From: Streptomyces griseoruber
Lineage (GTDB): Bacteria; Actinomycetota; Actinomycetes; Streptomycetales; Streptomycetaceae
Length of the DNA: 64,000 bases
Direction: 5' to 3'
Assembly (NCBI RefSeq): GCF_001514205.1
Contig: NZ_KQ948772.1
Location: 26,697 to 90,696, forward strand
Shown: in pieces, positions 7,772 through 15,857 of the stretch
How the letters are laid out: the number at the start of each line of letters is the position of its first letter
Position numbering within the stretch: position 1 is the stretch's first letter
Position numbers and translations under genes: made by a program
Notes under the pieces: model-generated
What the model was told of the DNA's origin: nothing
Databases searched by the model: none
The model's input: only the letters and a program-made list of their open reading frames with translations

Positions 7772-10030
7772 ATGGAGCCGTTGCGCGGCGCCGACCCGGC
7801 CGGGATCGGGGGCTACCGGCTGCTGCGCCGGCTGGGCGCGGGCGGTATGGGCGTGGTGTACCTGGCCCGCTCCACGGGCGGTTCGCTCGCGGCGCTGAAG
7901 GTGATCCGCGCCGGGCACGCCGACGACCCGGGGTTCCGGGCCCGGTTCCGCCGTGAGGTGGAGACGGCGGGCCGGGTCGTCAACCCCTGGGTGGTGCCGC
8001 TGCTCGACGCGGACCCGGACGCGTCCTCGCCCTGGCTGGCCACGGCGTTCGTCCCGGGCCCCTCGCTGGCCGAGGCGGTCGAGGAGTGCGGACCGCTGCC
8101 GTACGCGACCGTCCGGGTCCTCGGGGCCCGGCTCGCCGAGGCGCTGGACGCGGTGCACGGGGCGGGGCTGGTGCACCGGGACGTCAAGCCGGGCAATGTG
8201 CTCCTCGCGGTCGACGGGCCCCGGATGATCGACTTCGGGATCGCGCGGATGCCGGAGGACACCGCGCTCACGGCGAGCGGCATGGTGGTCGGCTCGCCCG
8301 GGTTCCTCTCCCCCGAGCAGGCCCGGGGCCGGGGCCGGGAGATCGGACCGGCCAGCGACGTGTTCTCGCTCGGCTGTCTGCTGGCGTACGCCGTCACGGG
8401 CGAGCGTCCCTTCGGCCCGGGATCCGCCGCCGAGTCGCTGGTGCGCACGGTCCACGACGAACCGGACCTGGACGGCGTACCGGAACCGCTGCTGCCGCTC
8501 CTGCGCGGCTGTCTGGCGAAGGAGGCCGGAGCCCGGCCCGGGGTGGCGGAGATCCGGCGGGCGCTGGACGGGGCCGGGCCGCGGGGCGAGGCCGGGGAGG
8601 AAGGGGCCGGGCCGCGGGGTGAGGCCTGGTTGCCGGAGGCGCTGACCCGGCTGATCGCCCGCCGTTCGGCCGCCGTGCTCGCGCTGCCCGACGTCTCGGC
8701 CACCGAGGTGCCGGCCACCGGTGACGGTGCCGGTGAGGTGACGGCGGGGGGTGGGAGTCCCGGTGGGGCGACGGCGGCGGGATCCGGTGGGAGCCCGACC
8801 CGGCGGCGGTTCCTGGTGCTGGGTTCGGCCGCGGGGGTGCTGGCAGCGGCCGGTTCGGCGGCCTGGTGGACCACCGGACGCCCCGACGGGACCGCGGACC
8901 GGGGTGGCTCCGGCGCGCTGCCGCGCCTCACGCTCGCCGTCCAGGCCGACCTCTCCGGCAGCGGCCGGGCGACGGGCCGGGCCCAGGAGAACGGGGTCCG
9001 GCTCGCCGTCGACCGGCTCAACTCCCTTACCGGGCGCGGCTTCGAGCTGGCGCTCCAGGTGCACGACGACCGGGGCGGCGCGAGCCGCGCACAGGAGATC
9101 GCCCGGCAGCTGGCGGCCGACGGCCGGGTCCGCGCGGTGCTCGGGCCGAGCACCGACGCCTGCGCGAAGGCCACCCTCGCCCTCTACCAGGCGGCCCTGT
9201 TGCCGATGGTGTCCGTGTCGGTCGGCCTCGACGACGTCTCCGCCGCCACCTACCCGGTGTACGCCGCCACCCGCCCCAACGAAACGACGCTCGCGGCGCC
9301 CCTGGTGGCGTATCTCGTGCACACCGCCGAGGCGCGCCGGACGGTGCTGGTCGACGACGCGGCCGAGGGGGACTTCAGCTGGCACGTCTGCTCGGGGGTC
9401 GCCGAGGCCCTGGGTCCGAGGCGCACCGTGATCCGGCGCACCCTGGCCGCCGACGCCGACACGGACGGCGCGTTCCGTGCCCTCGCCGAATCGGTGACGG
9501 GCGCCGGGGCGGACGCGCTGGTGTTCGGCGGAGGGTACGCGCGGGCCGCCAGGCTGGCCCGCGCGCTGCGCGCCGCCGGCTTCTCCGGTGCCCGGCTGGC
9601 CACCGAACGCGTCTGCGACGCACGCTTCCTCAGCTCGGCGGGGGACGCGGCCGACGGCTGGTTGTTCGCGACCGCCTATCTGGACCCGGCCCGGGTGACG
9701 GCCGCGAAGTCCTTCGTCACCGCCTACCGCGCCCGCTTCGGCACCGCCCCGCCGCCGTACGCCGCCGAGGCCTACGACGCGACCCTGTTCGTGGCCCGGG
9801 CCCTGACCTCGCTGGGCGCGGACCGAGCCGAACGGGGCGCCGTCGTGGGCCGGTTGCGGGAGACCGACTACCGGGGGATCACCAAGCGGCTGCACTACAC
9901 GACGTCGAGCACCCGCTACACCCTGGACGCGATGTATCTGTTCCGGGCCTCCGGGAACGCGTTCCGCTTTCTCGGGCAGTACCAGGACGTCACCGGCACG
10001 GCCGCCGCCGGCTCCACGGCCGCGCCCTGA
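7772..10030 (+). CDS. Receptor-like Ser/Thr protein kinase with periplasmic-binding-protein sensor domain (2)
   Basis: 752 residues, same layout as its upstream neighbour: kinase residues 1-~265 (LGAGGMGVVYL, HRDVKPGN, IDFGIAR, GSPGFLSPEQ), linker, single TM after TRRRF (~343-365), then a Liv-type binding domain with LAVQADLSG and VLGPSTDA. The kinase halves are much closer to each other than the sensors appear to be, which fits duplication followed by ligand divergence. ATG with GGAGGGG ahead. End of the rightward operon; converges with the LuxR-type gene only 8 bp away. Confidence 0.92.
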   Translation: MEPLRGADPAGIGGYRLLRRLGAGGMGVVYLARSTGGSLAALKVIRAGHADDPGFRARFRREVETAGRVVNPWVVPLLDADPDASSPWLATAFVPGPSLAEAVEECGPLPYATVRVLGARLAEALDAVHGAGLVHRDVKPGNVLLAVDGPRMIDFGIARMPEDTALTASGMVVGSPGFLSPEQARGRGREIGPASDVFSLGCLLAYAVTGERPFGPGSAAESLVRTVHDEPDLDGVPEPLLPLLRGCLAKEAGARPGVAEIRRALDGAGPRGEAGEEGAGPRGEAWLPEALTRLIARRSAAVLALPDVSATEVPATGDGAGEVTAGGGSPGGATAAGSGGSPTRRRFLVLGSAAGVLAAAGSAAWWTTGRPDGTADRGGSGALPRLTLAVQADLSGSGRATGRAQENGVRLAVDRLNSLTGRGFELALQVHDDRGGASRAQEIARQLAADGRVRAVLGPSTDACAKATLALYQAALLPMVSVSVGLDDVSAATYPVYAATRPNETTLAAPLVAYLVHTAEARRTVLVDDAAEGDFSWHVCSGVAEALGPRRTVIRRTLAADADTDGAFRALAESVTGAGADALVFGGGYARAARLARALRAAGFSGARLATERVCDARFLSSAGDAADGWLFATAYLDPARVTAAKSFVTAYRARFGTAPPPYAAEAYDATLFVARALTSLGADRAERGAVVGRLRETDYRGITKRLHYTTSSTRYTLDAMYLFRASGNAFRFLGQYQDVTGTAAAGSTAAP

Positions 10031-10038
10031 GCGCGGCG

Positions 10039-12882
10039 TCAGCCGCTGAACGCGGTCCCGGACGGGCGCCCCGCGATCAGCACGGCGAGGGCGGCGCGCG
10101 AGGAGACTCCCGTCTTGCGGTAGATCCGCGAGACATGGGTCTCGACCGTGCGCCGGCTCAGACAGAGGCGGTCGGCGATCGCGGGGCTGGTCAGTCCCTC
10201 GGCGACGAGAGCGGCGATCTCCCGTTCGCGGGCGGTCAGTTCGGCGAGCCGCCGCTCGGGGCCGTCGGCGGCCTCGGCCACGGCGGGGCCGATCGCGTCG
10301 GCGAGGCCGGTCAGCATCGCGGATCCCCCGGCGGCGGCGAGTCTGCGCCCCCGGTGCCAGGCGGCCCGTCCCTGCCGGGGCCCCTCCGGGTCGGACGCCA
10401 GCAAGGGGGCGCCCAGGAGCAGGGAGAACGCCTCCCAGAACAGGGCGCCGCTGCGGGCGCTCTCCTCGGCCGCCGCCACGAACAGCTCCGCCGCCGCCCG
10501 GGAGTCGCCGAGGCCGAGCGGGATGTGGGCGGTGCTGCGCAGGGCCGAGGCCCGCTGGACGGGCAGATCGAGCCGCTCGGCCTCCTCGCGGGCCCGCTGC
10601 GCCCAGTCCTTCGCCGCGTCCCCCTCGCCCAGCGCGAGGGAGGCGGTCACCAGGACCTCCAGGAACAGCGGGCGCATCGAGGGCTGGAGCCGGCCCAGAC
10701 CGGGGCCGCCCGCGTGCAGGACCGCCTCGCGGGCGCGGGCCGGGTCGCCGGCCGTGAGCGCCGCGTAGCCGAGCATGCAACGGGCGATGGACGCCCACCA
10801 GTTGACGCCCAGTCCGACCGCGGCGACCGCCTCCTCGGCCACCGCGAGGGGCCGCGGGTCACCGGGCGGGCAGGCGGCGACCATCGCGTGGGCCTTGGTG
10901 GCGAGGACGAAGGCGAGGAGTTCGTCACTGCCGATGCCGCGGGCGATGTCCTCGGCCTCCTCCGACAGCTCCACGGCCGAGACCGGCCGGCAGATCTGGA
11001 TGTGCACGTGTGCCTTGCACAGCAGCAGATGCGGCAGGAGGGAGAGCTGGCCGGTGCGGCGGGCGACGGCCAGGCCCCGGTCGGCGTGCCGCTCGGCGTC
11101 GGCGAAGCGCTCCAGGAACGCCTCGGCCCAGCCCAGCCGGGCCAGTTGCTCGCACAGGCCGGTGAGGTCGTCGTCCGGCAGCGAGTCGACGAGGGCCGCC
11201 GCCTGGCGGGCGTAGGTGTCGGCCTCGGCGGTCTCCCCCTCGTAGGCCTCCCCGAGCGCGGCGACGGCCAGCGCGCCGGCGACGCCCGCCTCGTCGCCGA
11301 GGGAGCGGGCCACCGCGAGGGTGCGGGCCATGTCGGCGCGCACGGTCGGGTACGAGGTGTCGTGCGGGGCGGAGGAGCCCAGCTCCAGACCGAGCGCCAC
11401 CTGGTCGGCCGGTGACGGCGCCGGGTCGTCGCGGTGCAGTTCGCGGCGGAGCAGGGCCACCGCCTCGGAGTAGCGCCCCAGATGGCGTTCCATCACGGCG
11501 CACAGCACGACGGCCGACGCGCGGGATCCACCGGCCGGGGCGGGCATGGCGATCACCTGGTGCAGCAGGTCGCGGCTGGCCCGGAGTTCGCCGCAGGCGC
11601 CGAGGGCGCGGGCCCGGCGCAGCATCAGGTCACGGCGGCGCGCCGCCTGGGCCGGGGTGTGCGGCAGGTGCCGCAGCACCACGCCGAGCCAGTGCGCGCA
11701 ACTCGCGGGCGCGGTGTCCGCGGCCTGTTCGGCGGCCCGGATCAGCACGGCCGCCGTCTCGGGGTCCCAGCCCGACAGTGAGCGCTCGGCGTGGTGGGCC
11801 CGCTCGGCGGGCGGGGCGCCGGCGCGGGCCAGTGCGGCGGCGGCGAGCCGGTGGGTCTCGGTGCGCAGCCAGGGGTCGGTGCCGTCGTGGACGAGGCTGC
11901 GCAGCACCGGGTGGCGCAGGGTCAGCCGTCCGTGCGGGCCGGTGCGCAGCAGGTCGCGGCGGGTCAGCTCGGCGAGATCGGCGGCCAGGCCGGCCGGGGT
12001 GCGGCCGGTGACCGGGGCGAGCAGGGCGGGGGTGGCGTGGTCGCCGAGCGCGGCCACCACCTCGACCAGCCGGCGCTGTCCGGCGCCGAGCGGGGTCAGT
12101 TCGTCCAGTAACAGCGCGCCGAGGCCGGTCGTGGACAGCCGGCTGACCGGGGCGCCCTCGCGGTGCGCCTGGAGCAGGGCCAGCAGATACAGGGGGTTGC
12201 CCTCGCTGGCGGCGAAGAGCCGGACGGCCTCCTCGCGGTCCAGTTCGGGGGTGAGCTGCTCGACGCACGCCTGCTCGTCCAGCGGCCCGAGGACCGTGCG
12301 GCACACCGCCCCGGTGTCGGTGCCGCGCTGGAGGGTCGCGGTGAGCGGGGCGGGGCTCTGCCGTTCCCGGCGGGCGACGGCGAGCAGGACCCGGGCGCGC
12401 GGGGGATGCCGGAGGAGATGGTCGAGGAGTTCCAGGGAGGCGGCGTCCGCCCAGTGCAGGTCGTCGAGCACCATGACCAGGGGTGCGGTGGCCGCGGCGT
12501 GGGTCAGCAGGGCTGCGGTGGCGCGGTGCAGGCCGAAGCGGTCGGCGCGGCGGGCGGCGCCGGTCAGTACCGGGGCGGCCCCGGAGGCGGCCGGGAGGGA
12601 CGCGGGGACGGTGGGGTCGAGGTCGGCGAAGGCGTCGGTGAACGGCTGGAAGGGGATGTGCCGTTCGTACTCCGTGGCCCGGCCGCGCAGCACCGTGGCG
12701 CCCTCGCGGGCCGCGCGCCGGCACAGTTCGTGGGTGAGGCGGCTCTTGCCGATGCCGGCCTCGCCGCTGATGTCCAGCACCGCCGGGCGGCCCTCCGCGT
12801 CCGCCGTCAGGTCCGCCAGCAGCCGGTCGAGCAGCCCGAGTTCGGTGTCCCGGCCGACCAGCGGCATCCGTTCCGTCGTCAT
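10039..12882 (-). CDS. Large ATP-binding LuxR family (LAL/MalT-type) transcriptional regulator
   Basis: 947 residues. N-terminal STAND/AAA ATPase: LVGRDTELGLLDRLL, Walker A ISGEAGIGKSRL, Walker B MVLDDLHWAD. A long alpha-helical TPR-like region fills the middle. The C-terminal LuxR helix-turn-helix (LTAREREIAALVAEGL, then IADRLCLSRRTVETHV) binds DNA. I prefer the ATG at 12882 (MTTERMPLVGRD) because family members start just before the ATPase; an in-frame start at 12930 would add 16 residues. It probably controls the divergent gene at 13015 and may bind the palindrome between them. Confidence 0.9.
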   Translation of the reverse strand: MTTERMPLVGRDTELGLLDRLLADLTADAEGRPAVLDISGEAGIGKSRLTHELCRRAAREGATVLRGRATEYERHIPFQPFTDAFADLDPTVPASLPAASGAAPVLTGAARRADRFGLHRATAALLTHAAATAPLVMVLDDLHWADAASLELLDHLLRHPPRARVLLAVARRERQSPAPLTATLQRGTDTGAVCRTVLGPLDEQACVEQLTPELDREEAVRLFAASEGNPLYLLALLQAHREGAPVSRLSTTGLGALLLDELTPLGAGQRRLVEVVAALGDHATPALLAPVTGRTPAGLAADLAELTRRDLLRTGPHGRLTLRHPVLRSLVHDGTDPWLRTETHRLAAAALARAGAPPAERAHHAERSLSGWDPETAAVLIRAAEQAADTAPASCAHWLGVVLRHLPHTPAQAARRRDLMLRRARALGACGELRASRDLLHQVIAMPAPAGGSRASAVVLCAVMERHLGRYSEAVALLRRELHRDDPAPSPADQVALGLELGSSAPHDTSYPTVRADMARTLAVARSLGDEAGVAGALAVAALGEAYEGETAEADTYARQAAALVDSLPDDDLTGLCEQLARLGWAEAFLERFADAERHADRGLAVARRTGQLSLLPHLLLCKAHVHIQICRPVSAVELSEEAEDIARGIGSDELLAFVLATKAHAMVAACPPGDPRPLAVAEEAVAAVGLGVNWWASIARCMLGYAALTAGDPARAREAVLHAGGPGLGRLQPSMRPLFLEVLVTASLALGEGDAAKDWAQRAREEAERLDLPVQRASALRSTAHIPLGLGDSRAAAELFVAAAEESARSGALFWEAFSLLLGAPLLASDPEGPRQGRAAWHRGRRLAAAGGSAMLTGLADAIGPAVAEAADGPERRLAELTAREREIAALVAEGLTSPAIADRLCLSRRTVETHVSRIYRKTGVSSRAALAVLIAGRPSGTAFSG

Positions 12883-12951
12883 GTCCCCGCCCCCTGATGT
12901 CCCCGCCCTGATCATCCTGCCGTATGCCACGGACAGTGCGGGAGCGGAACA

Positions 12952-12970
12952 TACGTAGGCGATCTACGTA
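12952..12970. promoter_or_regulatory. 19-bp perfect palindrome, operator candidate
   Basis: TACGTAG-N5-CTACGTA is a perfect 7-5-7 palindrome in the 132-bp gap between the leftward LuxR-type gene and the rightward membrane-protein gene. It lies 44 bp from the latter's start. The AT-containing arms stand out from the GC-rich surroundings, as expected for a dimeric regulator site. The regulator is unknown; the adjacent LuxR protein is the first candidate. Confidence 0.55.
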
Positions 12971-14694
12971 ACACCACGGTTGTCGTCGTCCGGTACGGCT
13001 CGAAGGGTGTCCTCATGACCACACCCGTCCCCTCGCCCGAGGTCTCCGGACTGGCCGCCCGTCACGGGCTGGGCACACTGCGGGCCGTGTTCGCGCCGAA
13101 GCGCCTCAGCAGGTGGATATACGCCGCCCATCTCTTCAACACCTTGTATCTGTCGCTGCTCTTCCTCGTTCCCGGGCTGCTGTACTACTGGTGGCAGGCC
13201 CGCCGCCACCCCGACTTCAGCCGGAGGCAGTCCCGCAAGCGGCTCCATCTGTTCGAGCGGGGGATGGTCGTCGACCCGCCGTCCGGCAGCGGTCCGGTCG
13301 TCCTGACCTGGGACTCCCTGCGTCTGCAGCAGGACATCACCCAGCTGGTCATCAACGGCCGCCCCGCCCCGACCCGGTACGTCTACACGGCGAGCGCCCC
13401 GGGCCAGGGGTCCGTACGGATCACCGAGTTCTACGAGGATCCGGGCACCTGGGGACCCTGGATGCAGGAGGCCGTCCTCGCGGCCCAGGGCCCGGCGGTG
13501 CTGAAGACGCTCCAGGAGGGCGGGACGGTCCCCTTCGGGGTGCTCGCGCTCTCCCGCGCCGGACTGTCCGCCCCCGGGAAGGGGCGGCTGCCCTGGCCGG
13601 AGGTCGAGGAGGTCCGGGTCTCGGGCGGCCTGGTCTTCGTCACCCGGGCCGGTGATTCCGCCCGCTGGTCCCACCACCCGGTCAAGGAGATCACCAACCT
13701 CCATCTGTTCCTGGCGGCGGTGTCGGCCCTGCGCGGGGAGACGGATCCGCTGGGGGACGCGTGAGCGGAAAGTGCGGCGGTAGGTGTCCGGGGGGACGCC
13801 GAGGGTGCGGTTGAAGTGACGGCGCAGGGTCGTGGCCGTGCCCATGCCGGTGGCCGCCGCGATGGTGTCGACGGTGTCGTCGGTCTGCTCCAGCAGTTCC
13901 TGGGCGTGGCGGATCCGCTGGGCCAGCAGCCATTGCAGGGGCGTCGTGCCGGTCGCCGCGCGGAAGTGGCGGCCCAGGTGGCGTGAGCTCATCCGGGCCC
14001 GGCGGGCCAGATCCTCCACGGTCAGCGGTTGGTCGAGCCGCTCGATGATCCAGGGGAACAGGGCGGTGAGCGGGTGGTCGTCCTGGGTGGGCACCGGGGC
14101 GGTGACGAACTGGGCCTGGCCGCCGGACCGGTGCGGTGGGACGACCAGGCGGCGGGCGACGGCGTTGGCGGTCGACGAGCCGTGGTCGAGGCGGACCAGG
14201 TGCAGGCACAGGTCCAGCGCGGCGGCCTTGCCGGCCGAGGTGAGCACACTGCCGTTGTCCACGTAGAGCACGTCGGGGTCGACCTGTGCCTCGGGGAAGC
14301 GGGCGGCCAGGATGTCGGTGTGTGCCCAGTGGGTGGTGGCGCGCCGTCCGTCCAGCAGGCCGGCTGCGGCCAGGACGAACGCGCCGGTGCACAGGGAGGC
14401 CACCCGGGCGCCCGCGTCGTGGGCCGCGCGCACCGCGTCGACCAGTTCGGCGGGCGGTTCCACGTCGACGTCGGCCCAGCCGGGGACTATCACGGTGTCG
14501 GCGCGCCGGAGGTGGTCGAGGCCGTGGTCGGGCTCGAGGTGGAACCGGCCGAAGGACACGATGCCCGGCCCGCAGACCGTGAGGTCGTACCAGGGAACGG
14601 TGATCGCGGCCGGTGCGGGGCCGAAAACCTCGTGGGCCACGGACAGTTCGAAGTGGAGCATCCCGTCGGTGACGGCCAGCGCGACAGCTCTCAT
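12964..14694 (-). CDS. GlxA/DJ-1 domain AraC-family transcriptional regulator, open frame without the expected stop
   Basis: Residues 1-~185 are the DJ-1/PfpI-like domain (VALAVTDGMLHFEL, VASLCTGAFVLAAAGLL). Residues ~210-305 are the AraC double helix-turn-helix (LARRARMSSRHLGRHF, DTIAAATGMGTATTLRRHF). Related proteins end right after TYRRTF, about residue 310. Here no stop occurs: the frame runs a further ~265 codons, antisense to the whole gene at 13015-13764, to a TAG at 12964. The functional part is 13770-14694; the tail is either a real readthrough extension or the result of a lost stop/frameshift. The start could also be ATG 14715. Divergent from the reductase-like gene at 14797, its likely target. 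Confidence 0.8.
   Translation of the reverse strand: MRAVALAVTDGMLHFELSVAHEVFGPAPAAITVPWYDLTVCGPGIVSFGRFHLEPDHGLDHLRRADTVIVPGWADVDVEPPAELVDAVRAAHDAGARVASLCTGAFVLAAAGLLDGRRATTHWAHTDILAARFPEAQVDPDVLYVDNGSVLTSAGKAAALDLCLHLVRLDHGSSTANAVARRLVVPPHRSGGQAQFVTAPVPTQDDHPLTALFPWIIERLDQPLTVEDLARRARMSSRHLGRHFRAATGTTPLQWLLAQRIRHAQELLEQTDDTVDTIAAATGMGTATTLRRHFNRTLGVPPDTYRRTFRSRVPQRIRLPAQGRHRRQEQMEVGDLLDRVVGPAGGITGPGDEDQAARDPDLLDLRPGQPPLPGGGQSGAGEREHPEGDRPALLERLQHRRALGREDGLLHPGSPGARILVELGDPYGPLARGARRVDVPGRGGAAVDDQLGDVLLQTQGVPGQDDRTAAGRRVDDHPPLEQMEPLAGLPPAEVGVAAGLPPVVQQPGNEEEQRQIQGVEEMGGVYPPAEALRREHGPQCAQPVTGGQSGDLGRGDGCGHEDTLRAVPDDDNRGVT
13015..13764 (+). CDS. Membrane-anchored protein of unknown function (DUF6585-like)
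   Basis: 249 residues. Begins with a short cytoplasmic segment, then one or two hydrophobic helices (about residues 40-62, ending VPGLLYYWW). A soluble C-terminal part follows with two PH-like beta-rich halves: FERGMVV...VVLTWDSLRLQQ and GVLALSRAGL...PWPEVEEVRVSGG. This layout recalls Streptomyces DUF6585 proteins; the family name is from memory of the layout, not a search. Its 3' end lies opposite the unusually long open frame of the GlxA/AraC gene. No function can be assigned. Confidence 0.75.
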   Translation: MTTPVPSPEVSGLAARHGLGTLRAVFAPKRLSRWIYAAHLFNTLYLSLLFLVPGLLYYWWQARRHPDFSRRQSRKRLHLFERGMVVDPPSGSGPVVLTWDSLRLQQDITQLVINGRPAPTRYVYTASAPGQGSVRITEFYEDPGTWGPWMQEAVLAAQGPAVLKTLQEGGTVPFGVLALSRAGLSAPGKGRLPWPEVEEVRVSGGLVFVTRAGDSARWSHHPVKEITNLHLFLAAVSALRGETDPLGDA

Positions 14695-14796
14695 GTCTGA
14701 AATCGTACGGGGCATGTCGTTCCGGACACTCACGGTCGGCCGTTCCGTCGCGCCAGGATGGCCGCAGTCGATCAGTCCGGAGAACGGGGAGACGTC

Positions 14797-15828
14797 ATGG
14801 CAACGGGGCAGACGGTGACGGTGTACGGCGCATACGGGCACACCGGCCGGTTCGTCGTGGCGCATCTGAAGGAGCGCGGATTCGTGCCGGTGGCGGCCGG
14901 GCGCGATGCCGCCCGGCTGAAGGCGCTGGCGGACGAGCACCCCGGACTCGACGTCCGCCCCGCGTCGGTCGACGACCCGGTCTCGCTCGACCGCGCGATG
15001 GACGGCGTGGCGGCCGTCGTCAACTGTGCGGGACCCTTCGCCACGACGGCCGCCCCGGTGATCGAAGCAGCTCTGCGCGCCGGAATCCCCTATGTCGACG
15101 TGGCGGCCGAGATCGAGGCCAACGCCGACACCTTCACGCACTTCGCGGACCGCGCCCACGGCACGGGCACGGTGATCGTTCCCGCGATGGCCTTCTACGG
15201 CGGCCTCGGCGACCTGCTGGCCACCGCCGCGATGGGTGACTGGACGGAGGCCGACGAGGCGCACATCGCGTACGGTCTGAACAGCTGGGAGCCCACGGAG
15301 GGGACGCGCGCCGCGGGCAAGGTCTCCGCGGAGCGGCGTGGCGGCCGCCGGGTCCGCTTCACGAAGGGACAGTTGGCGTACCACGACGACGAACTGCCCA
15401 CCCTGCAGTGGTCCTTCCCCCACCCGCTGGGCCCCCGGGCCGTCATCGGCGAGTTCACGATGGCCGACGTCGTCACCGTCCCCAGCCACCTGTCCATCCC
15501 CGAGGTGCGCACCTACATGACGACCGAAGCGGCCGGCGGTGTCGTGTCCCCGGACACGCCGACCCCCACCGCGGTCGACGAACACGGGCGCTCCGCGCAG
15601 ACCTTCCTCGTCGAGGTCGTCGTACGGTCCGGCGACACCGAACGGCGCGCCGTCGCCCGGGGCCAGGACATCTACGCCGTCACCGCACCGCTCGCGGTGG
15701 AGGCGGTCGACCGTATCCTCACCGGCCGGACCAGGACGGTCGGTGTGGCCTCCGCCGGTGAGATCTTCGACGCGCCCGACTTCCTCGACGCGCTGTCCCC
15801 GCACGTCACCGTGGAACTGCGCGCGTGA
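14797..15828 (+). CDS. Saccharopine-dehydrogenase-like NAD(P)-binding oxidoreductase
   Basis: 343 residues. N-terminal Rossmann fold: VTVYGAYGHTGRFVVAHL (GxxGxTG pattern), an AAGRD segment that would contact NADP phosphate, and the VVNCAGPF motif typical of the saccharopine-dehydrogenase/trans-acting enoyl-reductase superfamily. The rest has no saccharopine-specific residues, so the substrate is unknown. ATG 14797 with GGGGAGA upstream. It is divergently transcribed from a GlxA/AraC regulator 102 bp away, the usual arrangement for a regulator and its target. Confidence 0.8.
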   Translation: MATGQTVTVYGAYGHTGRFVVAHLKERGFVPVAAGRDAARLKALADEHPGLDVRPASVDDPVSLDRAMDGVAAVVNCAGPFATTAAPVIEAALRAGIPYVDVAAEIEANADTFTHFADRAHGTGTVIVPAMAFYGGLGDLLATAAMGDWTEADEAHIAYGLNSWEPTEGTRAAGKVSAERRGGRRVRFTKGQLAYHDDELPTLQWSFPHPLGPRAVIGEFTMADVVTVPSHLSIPEVRTYMTTEAAGGVVSPDTPTPTAVDEHGRSAQTFLVEVVVRSGDTERRAVARGQDIYAVTAPLAVEAVDRILTGRTRTVGVASAGEIFDAPDFLDALSPHVTVELRA

Positions 15829-15857
15829 CGGGCCGGCGCCCTGCTGCGGTCACCGCG

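Noticed and set aside
5000..10798. A 1932-codon open frame on the minus strand across the kinase genes
   Set aside because: It is antisense to two clear receptor kinases; its translation is Arg/Gly/Pro-rich low complexity with no domain. High GC third positions create such frames.
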